From: Betaproteobacteria bacterium
GTDB taxonomy: Bacteria > Pseudomonadota > Gammaproteobacteria > Burkholderiales > SG8-39
Length of the DNA: 12,492 nucleotides
Reading direction: 5' to 3'
Assembly: GCA_029865405.1 (NCBI GenBank)
Contig: JAOUGZ010000035.1
Span: forward strand, 1-12,492
Positions 7,301-12,492 of this stretch are shown here, piece by piece (within the stretch, counting starts at the first letter, position 1; each line of letters opens with the position of its first letter). A program made the position numbers and the translations under genes. The notes below the pieces were generated by a model. That model saw nothing but the letters and a program-made list of their open reading frames with translations. It was not told the DNA's origin and made no database searches.

Positions 7301-8540
7301 GTCGTTCGCGGAAGTGATCCAGCGCGGCGAGCGCGCTCACCACCCCGTCCTCGTGGAAGCCGTGGCGCCACCAGGCGCCGCAGTAGTACGTATTCAGCGG
7401 TCCGTTCAGCTCGGCCTGGCGCGCCTGCGCGGCGACGCCCGCGGGCGTGAACTGCGGATGGTGGTAGGTGATGCGCTTGATGACCTTGCAGGGGTCGATC
7501 GCGTCGCCGCGGTTCAGCGTGACGAGGAACGGCGCGGGCGCGTCCAGCCCCTGCAGGATATTCATGTTGTAGGTGAGCGCGACGCGCTCGTCCGTCTCGC
7601 CCCGCACGTGGTAGTTCCAGGCCGCCCAGGCGCGGCGCCGGCGCGGCAGCAGGCGCGTATCGGTGTGCAGCACCGCCTCGTTCTCCTGGTAGGCAATGGC
7701 GCCCAGCACTTCGCGCTCCGCGGGGCTCGGGTCGGCGAGCAATCGCAGCGCCTGATCGCTGTGGCAGGCGACGAACAGCGCATCGAAGCGCTCCGCGGCG
7801 CGCCCGCGCGCCTTGACGATCACGCTGCCGGGCAGGCGCTGCACCTGCTCCACTGGCGTGCGCAGGCGGATGCGGTCGCGAAACGGCGCCGTGAGCTTGT
7901 CCACGTAGCGCGCCGAGCCGCCGCGAATCACGCGCCACACGGGCCGCGCGTTGACCGAGAGCATGCCGTGGTTGTGCAGGAAGCGCACGAAGAAGCGCGC
8001 CGGGAAGCGTTGCATCGACGCGGGATCGGTGGACCAGATGGCGGCACCCATCGGCACGATGTAGTGCTCCCGAAAGGCGCGGCCGTAGCCGCCACGGGCG
8101 AGCAGCTCGCCGAGCGGCAGCTCGCCCCCGGGCGCCTCGAGCAGCGCCGGCGCCTCGCGGTTGAAGCGCAGGATGTCGCGCAGCATGCCGAGAAACGACG
8201 GCCGCAGCAGGTTCAGGCGCTGCGCAAAGAGCCCGTTGAGCGAGGTGCCGTTGTACTCCAGCCCGCACGCCTCGTCGCGCACCGAGAAGCTCATCGAACT
8301 CGGCTGCGAGGCCACCCCGAGCTCGTCGAGCAGCGCGATGAAGTTCGGGTACGTCCAGTCGTTGAAGACGATGAAGCCCGTGTCCACGGCGTAACGCCGC
8401 CCCGCTTGCTCCACCTCGTGCGTATGGCTGTGGCCGCCAGCATGCGCGCCGGCTTCGAACACCGTGATCTCGTGCTCGCGGTGCAGGTGCCAGGCCGCGA
8501 CGTTGCCGGCGATTCCAGAGCCGACGATGGCGATCTTCAC
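7269..8540 (-). CDS. FAD-dependent oxidoreductase, amine-oxidase-like (COG2907 type, 423 aa)
   Basis: A flavoprotein with the Rossmann FAD motif GSGIAG (7-12), acidic Glu29 ending beta2 (VFEAGAHAGGH), VDTGFIVFN (52-60) typical of the NAD(P)/FAD-binding proteins found beside CFA synthases, and the C-terminal FAD block YYCGAWWRHGFHEDG (385-399). The likely role is redox modification (saturation, desaturation or isomerisation) of a lipid made by the neighbouring methyltransferase; this rests on context. The start is GTG at 8540: no in-frame ATG lies just upstream, GGAGGG sits six bases before it, and GTGA overlaps the desaturase stop. The open frame continuing to 9110 is a shadow of the desaturase gene. 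There is no signal peptide, so it should be cytoplasmic or membrane-peripheral. The 3' end overlaps DUF1365 by 32 bases. Confidence 0.93.
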   Translation of the reverse strand: MKIAIVGSGIAGNVAAWHLHREHEITVFEAGAHAGGHSHTHEVEQAGRRYAVDTGFIVFNDWTYPNFIALLDELGVASQPSSMSFSVRDEACGLEYNGTSLNGLFAQRLNLLRPSFLGMLRDILRFNREAPALLEAPGGELPLGELLARGGYGRAFREHYIVPMGAAIWSTDPASMQRFPARFFVRFLHNHGMLSVNARPVWRVIRGGSARYVDKLTAPFRDRIRLRTPVEQVQRLPGSVIVKARGRAAERFDALFVACHSDQALRLLADPSPAEREVLGAIAYQENEAVLHTDTRLLPRRRRAWAAWNYHVRGETDERVALTYNMNILQGLDAPAPFLVTLNRGDAIDPCKVIKRITYHHPQFTPAGVAAQARQAELNGPLNTYYCGAWWRHGFHEDGVVSALAALDHFRERHAQRPVYRSA

Positions 8541-9421
8541 GCGGATCCCTCCAGCCGGGCGGCGCGCACGCGCGCCGGCACCTGCTTCAGGTCCCAGACC
8601 AGGCCGAGCGCGGCGAGCGCGCGCAGCGCATACCAGCTCAGGTCGACCTCCCACCAGTAGAAGCCCTGCCGCGCCGCGCCGGGGTAATGGTGGTGGTTGT
8701 TGTGCCAGCCCTCGCCTAAGGTAAGCAGCGCGAGCCACAGGTTGTTGCGCGAGTCGTCGTGCGTGGCGTAGCGGCGCTTGCCATAGCGGTGCGCGAGCGA
8801 GTTGATGGTGAAGGTCGCGTGCCAAAGCGCCACCGTGGAGATGCAAAAGCCCCACACCAGGAACTGCAGACCGCCTACGGCGTACAGGCCACCCGCGAGC
8901 GCCAGCGGCACCAGTGCATCGAAGCGATCGAGCAGGCGCAGCTCCGGGTAGCGCGCGAGGTCCGCCACCAGCTCGCGGCGCGTGGCGAAATGGGCGCGCG
9001 ACAGGAACCAGCCCGCGTGCGCCCGGGCAAAGCCGTGCTGACGGGCCGAGTGCGCATCCTCGGGCTGGTCGGCATGCGCGTGGTGGTGGCGGTGGTGCGA
9101 TGCCCACCACAGCGGGCCGCGCTGCACGGCGGAGGCACCGAGCAGCGCGAACACGAACTGCGTGAGGCGCGAGGTGCGGAACGCGCGGTGCGAGAAGTAG
9201 CGATGGTAGAACGCCGTGATCGCGAACATGCGCACCGCGAACAGAACGACGGCGGTCGCGACTGCGGCGGTGCTGGCGCCGACCCAGAACACGCCGAGGC
9301 AGCCCAGGTGCACCGCGATGAACGGGATGACGCGCGCCCAGTCCACGCCGCGCGCGGCGCCCGGGGTCACGCCGGCATCGTTATCCAGCCAGGCACGCAT
9401 CGAGAGGAGGAGTGTTTTCAT
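8537..9421 (-). CDS. Integral membrane fatty acid desaturase (294 aa)
   Basis: A di-iron, oxygen-dependent acyl desaturase of the acyl-CoA/acyl-lipid type in the inner membrane. The three histidine boxes are complete: HRYFSH (73-78), HHRHHH (109-114) followed by Asp118, and HNNHHH (240-245). Hydrophobic spans around 31-48, 52-70, 86-98, 168-185 and 187-206 fit the family. The C-terminal FYWWEVDLSWYALRALAALGLVWDLK (254-279) is characteristic of the delta-9-like group. No fused cytochrome b5 or ferredoxin domain is present, so a separate electron donor is needed. The ATG at 9421 overlaps the lipocalin stop (ATGA) and fits the usual length; the frame open to 9595 is a shadow of the lipocalin gene. 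Met8 is a possible alternative start. It could supply unsaturated chains for the two methyltransferases in the operon; the position of the double bond is unknown. Confidence 0.94.
   Translation of the reverse strand: MKTLLLSMRAWLDNDAGVTPGAARGVDWARVIPFIAVHLGCLGVFWVGASTAAVATAVVLFAVRMFAITAFYHRYFSHRAFRTSRLTQFVFALLGASAVQRGPLWWASHHRHHHAHADQPEDAHSARQHGFARAHAGWFLSRAHFATRRELVADLARYPELRLLDRFDALVPLALAGGLYAVGGLQFLVWGFCISTVALWHATFTINSLAHRYGKRRYATHDDSRNNLWLALLTLGEGWHNNHHHYPGAARQGFYWWEVDLSWYALRALAALGLVWDLKQVPARVRAARLEGSA
8547..8552 (-). promoter_or_regulatory. Ribosome binding site fixing the GTG start of the FAD oxidoreductase
   Basis: On the minus strand GGAGGG is followed by six bases (ATCCGC) and the GTG at 8540. 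This spacing, together with the FAD-binding strand starting immediately (VKIAIVGSG), makes the GTG start convincing and excludes the long upstream extension. Confidence 0.75.
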
Positions 9422-9939
9422 GACCAGCGCTGCGGCACCTTCTGGATGCGCGTCACGTCGTAGCCCTGGCGCAGGAGGAACTCGAGGATGTGGCGGTAGT
9501 CCGCCTCGGGGATGCGCGGCGTGCGCGCCATGATCCACACGTAGTCGCGCTGCTCGCGTCCGATCACCACCTGCGAGTAATCCGGCGCAAGCCACGCGAT
9601 GCGGTAGTCGGCCTCGAACGGCCAGATGAACTGCATCCCCCAGACCGCGTTCGCGGTCCCTTCCCGCACGAAGCCGCGCGCGGTGTACTGCTTTTCCTCG
9701 CCGTCGAAAGCGTCGGCGCGATAGCGGAACGTGGTCTCGATGGTGCCGTCGGCGGCGAGCCGGTAGGTCTCGACGGCGTTGTGCGCGCCCTTCTCGATGA
9801 AGGTCGGGATATTGGCGATGACGTACCAGTCGCCCATGAAGCGCTCGAGGTCGACCTGCGACGCGAGCGCGAGCGGCGGGTGCGGCGTGTTCGCGCAGCC
9901 GACCAGCATGCTTGCGGCAAGTGCGAGCAGGGCTCTCAT
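9418..9939 (-). CDS. Lipocalin family lipoprotein, Blc-like (173 aa)
   Basis: A bacterial lipocalin. The N-terminus is a lipoprotein signal with lipobox LVGC and Cys15 as lipidation site. The residue after Cys is Ala, not Asp, so outer-membrane sorting is expected if Lol rules apply. The first lipocalin signature FMGDWYVIANIPTFIEKGAHNAVETY (34-59) contains the invariant Gly36/Trp38. The second block WLAPDYSQVVIGREQRDYVWIMARTP (116-141) is typical of Blc/apolipoprotein D relatives, and the tail LLRQGYDVTRIQKVPQ matches the family end. Length is normal. Blc relatives bind fatty acids and lysophospholipids at the envelope; here it may carry or repair the lipid made by the operon (inference). It is joined to neighbours on both sides by ATGA overlaps (starts at 9939, ends in the desaturase start). 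Confidence 0.94.
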   Translation of the reverse strand: MRALLALAASMLVGCANTPHPPLALASQVDLERFMGDWYVIANIPTFIEKGAHNAVETYRLAADGTIETTFRYRADAFDGEEKQYTARGFVREGTANAVWGMQFIWPFEADYRIAWLAPDYSQVVIGREQRDYVWIMARTPRIPEADYRHILEFLLRQGYDVTRIQKVPQRWS

Positions 9940-10520
9940 AGCAGCTCGTAGCGCAGGCGCCGCCCGCCCTTGGCGAGCGATTCGAGCGCCACCCAGTGGC
10001 CGTCGTCGTGCCAGATGTCGATCTGCAGGCGCGGGGCGCTCAGGCGGTAGCGCTGCGCACGCACCCGCGTGCCGCGCACTTCGATCGACTCTTCACCCAG
10101 CGCCTGGACCTGCACCGGCTGCATCTCGCCGGTCTGCGCGTTGAGCAAACGATCGGCCTTGAGGATCTGCGGATTCCAGTAGGCGAAGCTCATGTGGCAG
10201 CCGCCTTCGGGCGCGCGCCAGTTCACCGCCAGGCGCTCGCCGTCGTCGTCGGTGCGCGAGTCGAGGGCGCGCAGGCAGCCGTCGCTCCAGGTCTCGGTCG
10301 CCTGGTGCTCGTAGCGGTACACGGGAATGGCGAGGAACGTGACCGTGAAGCGCGCTTCGCTGCGCAGCTCGCGGCCCGCGCCGTTCTCGCGCAGCGTGAA
10401 GCGGTGCCGCCCGATCTCGGCGTCGTCGAGCAGCACGCGGAAGTGCCAGTCGCGCGGTTGAGCGCTCGCGGCGGTTGCGGCGAGAAGCCACGCGGCGACG
10501 ATGAGCAGCGTGCGCGTCAT
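9936..10520 (-). CDS. Secreted DUF6134-like protein (194 aa)
   Basis: No enzymatic function is known to me. A clear Sec signal peptide (TRTLLIVAAWLLAATAASA, cut probably after residue 20, before QP) points to the periplasm or outer membrane. The mature part is about 174 residues with many alternating beta strands (FRVLLDDAEIGRHRFTLRE, RFTVTFLAIPVYRYEHQATETW), suggesting a beta-rich, possibly barrel- or lipocalin-like ligand-binding fold. Cys82 and Cys108 could form a disulfide. The resemblance to DUF6134 is from memory of the pattern 'W.FRV.LD...IG.HRF'. ATGA overlaps join it to the DUF1295 gene before it and the lipocalin gene after it, so it is probably made together with the lipocalin and may share its lipid ligand. 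Confidence 0.8.
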   Translation of the reverse strand: MTRTLLIVAAWLLAATAASAQPRDWHFRVLLDDAEIGRHRFTLRENGAGRELRSEARFTVTFLAIPVYRYEHQATETWSDGCLRALDSRTDDDGERLAVNWRAPEGGCHMSFAYWNPQILKADRLLNAQTGEMQPVQVQALGEESIEVRGTRVRAQRYRLSAPRLQIDIWHDDGHWVALESLAKGGRRLRYELL

Positions 10521-11296
10521 AGGTTTCGCGGCGCTCCGGGGAAGAACGCGTTGGTACGGGCGACGTAGTCGCGGTAGGCGGGCCGGCGCTCACCGATGTC
10601 GCGCTCGAGGAGCGCCACGCCCGAGACGCGCAGCAGCAGCACGGTCATGAGCACCGGCGAGAACGCGGTCCACCAGGCGCCGGCGTCGAGCGCGAGCAGG
10701 TAGAAGCCCCACCAGACGCAGAACTCGCCGAAATAGTTCGGATGGCGGCTATAGCGCCACAGGCCGCGGTTCATGACCTCGCCCTTGTTGGCGGCGTCGG
10801 CCTTGAAGCGCGCCAGTTGCGCGTCCGCCATTGCCTCGAACGCCACGCCAAACGCGGCGAGCGCCGCACCGAGCCCGCCCAGCCAGCCGAGCGTCGTGGG
10901 TGAGGCGATCGCCACGGCCACCGGCGCGAAGATCAGCCAGGCCAGCACGGCCTGCAGGCCAAACACCAGATAGAGACTCTTCCAGGCGAAGCCGGGCTCG
11001 TTGCGCGCGCGGATGGCGCGGTAGCGATGGTCTTCGGGGGCGTTCCAGTTGCGCAGCGCGAGATAGGTTGCCAGCCGCAGCGCCCAGGCCGTGAGGAGCA
11101 GCATCACGAGGAGCGCGCGCACCCCAAGCGTTTCAACGAGCGCCGCGCACACGACGCCGCCAAGCAGGAAAAAGAGCGGCCAGAAGATATCGACCAGGCC
11201 CGCGTTGCGGCGCACGGTGGCGATCGCCCAGGCGATGAGCGCGAGCGCAAGCAGCGCCGGCGCCGGCGTGAGCCAGGAGTAGACCAGCGTCATCAT
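10517..11296 (-). CDS. DUF1295 membrane protein, steroid 5-alpha-reductase/ICMT-like fold (259 aa)
   Basis: A polytopic inner-membrane protein with hydrophobic spans near 11-28, 36-54, 60-80, 108-131, 134-153, 188-203 and 208-229. The hallmark GLWRYSRHPNYFGEFCVWWG (178-197) and the ending AYRDYVARTNAFFP (240-253) are those of DUF1295, related to steroid 5-alpha-reductase C-terminal domains that bind NADPH or SAM. It may reduce or methylate a lipid, but the substrate is unknown. Two adjacent ATGs (11296 and 11293) are possible starts; GAGGG lies four and seven bases upstream respectively. The first makes ATGA with the DUF2878 stop and is used here. The open frame running on to 11947 is a shadow of the DUF2878 gene. 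It belongs to the same compact operon as the CFA-type enzymes, a pairing seen in other proteobacteria. Confidence 0.92.
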   Translation of the reverse strand: MMTLVYSWLTPAPALLALALIAWAIATVRRNAGLVDIFWPLFFLLGGVVCAALVETLGVRALLVMLLLTAWALRLATYLALRNWNAPEDHRYRAIRARNEPGFAWKSLYLVFGLQAVLAWLIFAPVAVAIASPTTLGWLGGLGAALAAFGVAFEAMADAQLARFKADAANKGEVMNRGLWRYSRHPNYFGEFCVWWGFYLLALDAGAWWTAFSPVLMTVLLLRVSGVALLERDIGERRPAYRDYVARTNAFFPGAPRNL

Positions 11297-11832
11297 GCCG
11301 CCCTCGCAGCGCCGTAGCCGTCCAGGCGCAGCGCCGCGCGCAGCAGCAGCGGCGTGAGCACCGCCCAGCCCGCGCCAATGGCGGCGAGGCCCGCGCCGGT
11401 GGCGACGAATTCGAGCGCCCCGAGCCGCGCGCCCGCGTAGTAGGCGAGCGGCCCTCCAACCGTGCCGAGCAGCGCGGCAAGCCAGGCGTGCGCACGCAGC
11501 GCGCGCAGCGACACGTTCAGCGTGGTCGCGAACAGCGCCCAGAGCGCCACCATCCAGTAGGTGGCCGCGCCTTCGACCAGCACGCCGGCGCCGAAGCGAA
11601 TCCAGCCGCTTTGCACCAGCAGGCTTTCGAACACGACGCCGAGCGCCGCGGCGAAGGCCACCAGCGCGGCCTCGCGGCGCGGGTCGCTTGCCCGCGCAAC
11701 GTGCCAGGCGACGATCGCCAGCGCCGCGAGCGCGCCCGCCCAGGCGTACCCGTGCGCTGCGCCGAGCACGCAGGCGAACCAGCCGACCTGAAACAGAACG
11801 ATGTTGAGCGCGAACGCCATGCGGGTCACCAT
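11293..11832 (-). CDS. DUF2878 integral membrane protein (179 aa)
   Basis: A small hydrophobic protein with about six predicted membrane helices (roughly 6-22, 30-46, 55-73, 86-108, 116-136, 143-165). Features consistent with DUF2878 are NIVLFQVGWFACVLGA (10-25), the FESLLVQSGW block (68-77), PxYW-like EGAATYWMVALWALFATTLN (88-106) and GGPLAYYAGARLGAL (126-140). No catalytic motif is visible; it may be a partner or a transporter of the lipid enzymes. The family name is by recognition of these blocks and is less certain than the membrane topology. The ATG at 11832 lies three bases after the upstream methyltransferase stop; Met5 (11820) is an alternative start. The stop overlaps the DUF1295 start. 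Confidence 0.85.
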   Translation of the reverse strand: MVTRMAFALNIVLFQVGWFACVLGAAHGYAWAGALAALAIVAWHVARASDPRREAALVAFAAALGVVFESLLVQSGWIRFGAGVLVEGAATYWMVALWALFATTLNVSLRALRAHAWLAALLGTVGGPLAYYAGARLGALEFVATGAGLAAIGAGWAVLTPLLLRAALRLDGYGAARAA

Positions 11833-11835
11833 CGC

Positions 11836-12492
11836 CTAGCGCGCCGTGCGCTCGAACAGGTAGTGGCTGACCCACCACTCCTGCCCGTCGCGGTAGCCGA
11901 AGAGCTCGGCGCAGGCCATGAAGAAGATGCGCCAGCGCTGCAGCCATTGGGCCGCGTCGGCCTCGCCATAGGTGGCCGCCAGGACGGGCAGCGCCTGCTC
12001 GCGGCGCGCGTCGAGGTTGGCGAGCCAGGCGTTGGCAGTCTTCTCGTAGTGCGTGCCGTCCCAGCGCCAGCGCTCGACGAAGCGCAGCGCGTCCTGGAAC
12101 CTGAGCGCAAGCTCGTCGCTCGGCATCATGCCGCCGGAGAAGAAGTGCCGGCTCATCCAGTCCGAGGGGCCGTCCTCGACGAACGCGTAGGGCGTCGAGC
12201 GATGGCAGAACACGTGCATGAAGAAGCGCCCACCGGGTCGCAGCCAGCCGTGCACGCGCGCGAACAGCCGCTGCCAGTTGCGCATGTGCTCGAACATCTC
12301 CACCGACACGATGCGGTCGAAGCGCTTCGCGGTGTCGAAGGCGTTCATGTCCGCGGTGAGCACCCGGACGTTGCGCAGGCCGCGCTCGGCCGCTTGGCGC
12401 AGGATGTAGCGCCGCTGCGAGTTCGAGTTGGAGACCGCCGTAATGCGGCTCTGCGGGAAGTGCTCAGCCATCCACAGGGTGAGCGATCCCCA
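11836..12492 (-). CDS. CFA-family SAM-dependent methyltransferase, 3' part (5' end outside window)
   Basis: The frame stays open to the window edge: the seven codons before the first in-window ATG (12471) read WGSLTLW, the end of the SAM-binding glycine motif, so the gene starts beyond 12492 and about 218 C-terminal residues are visible. Blocks AVSNSNSQRRYI, VSVEMFEHMRNW, GGRFFMHVFCHR, WMSRHFFSGGMMPSDELALRF and HYEKTANAWLANLD place it in the CFA-like branch that also contains plant coclaurine N-methyltransferases, distinct from the second methyltransferase at 5334-6560. It keeps Glu in MFEHM and His in FMHVF, where the other enzyme has Gln at the latter place. Probable role: methylation of an unsaturated acyl chain or other lipid at the membrane. 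It is the first gene seen of the lipid operon and ends three bases before the DUF2878 gene. Confidence 0.92.
   Translation of the reverse strand, partial: WGSLTLWMAEHFPQSRITAVSNSNSQRRYILRQAAERGLRNVRVLTADMNAFDTAKRFDRIVSVEMFEHMRNWQRLFARVHGWLRPGGRFFMHVFCHRSTPYAFVEDGPSDWMSRHFFSGGMMPSDELALRFQDALRFVERWRWDGTHYEKTANAWLANLDARREQALPVLAATYGEADAAQWLQRWRIFFMACAELFGYRDGQEWWVSHYLFERTAR

Noticed and set aside
7299..8660. A 453-residue plus-strand open frame opposite the FAD oxidoreductase
   Set aside because: Arg/Val/Ala/His-rich, no motif, and fully antisense to a convincing flavoprotein gene.
8541..9110. N-terminal extension of the FAD oxidoreductase to 613 residues
   Set aside because: The extension is the desaturase gene read in another frame; a good ribosome site and the FAD motif immediately after GTG at 8540 fix the start.
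8537..12492. Carotenoid or hopanoid biosynthesis cluster
   Set aside because: The FAD protein could suggest a phytoene desaturase-like role, but no phytoene or squalene synthase or cyclase is present, and its VDTGFIVFN and YYCGAWW motifs fit the CFA-associated group.

Overview
The window is very GC-rich and almost wholly protein-coding. Long antisense ORFs, ATGA stop/start overlaps and the gene families present suggest a proteobacterium. A betaproteobacterium (Burkholderiales- or Rhodocyclales-like) is my best guess; there is no rRNA or marker gene to confirm it. I saw no tRNA, rRNA, CRISPR array, insertion sequence or obvious repeat.

Left part (1-4074). One plus-strand gene (43-1236) encodes an enolase-superfamily enzyme of the mandelate racemase type with an intact active site. 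It meets, tail to tail with an 11-base overlap, a minus-strand pair: a short-chain dehydrogenase (3292-4074) followed by a 681-residue cytoplasmic-looking molybdopterin oxidoreductase (1226-3271). These look catabolic, acting on a hydroxy acid, sugar acid or similar small molecule. No substrate can be named from sequence.

Right part (4099 to beyond 12492). Ten minus-strand genes are packed head to tail, six of the nine junctions being 4-base ATGA/GTGA overlaps. In transcription order they are: a CFA-family methyltransferase (5' end outside the window), a DUF2878 membrane protein, a DUF1295 membrane protein (steroid 5-alpha-reductase-like fold), a secreted DUF6134-like protein, a lipocalin lipoprotein, a membrane fatty acid desaturase, an FAD-dependent oxidoreductase with a GTG start, a DUF1365 protein, a second CFA-family methyltransferase, and a six-helix membrane-anchored class III nucleotidyl cyclase. 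The set reads as a membrane-lipid modification pathway: desaturation of acyl chains, S-adenosylmethionine-dependent C1 addition, flavin-dependent redox change, and handling of a lipid by a lipocalin and a secreted partner. A cyclase is encoded at the end of the operon.

The most interesting points are: two methyltransferases of different subfamilies in one operon; the downstream one has Gln where E. coli Cfa has its bicarbonate-binding His, so its product may not be a cyclopropane; a membrane cyclase with a non-canonical Gln in its purine-recognition site is attached to the lipid operon; and no intergenic gap longer than 24 bases exists between 1226 and 12492 to hold a conventional promoter. 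The main promoter and any regulator (for example an ECF sigma/ChrR pair, which accompanies related clusters) should lie to the right of the window.
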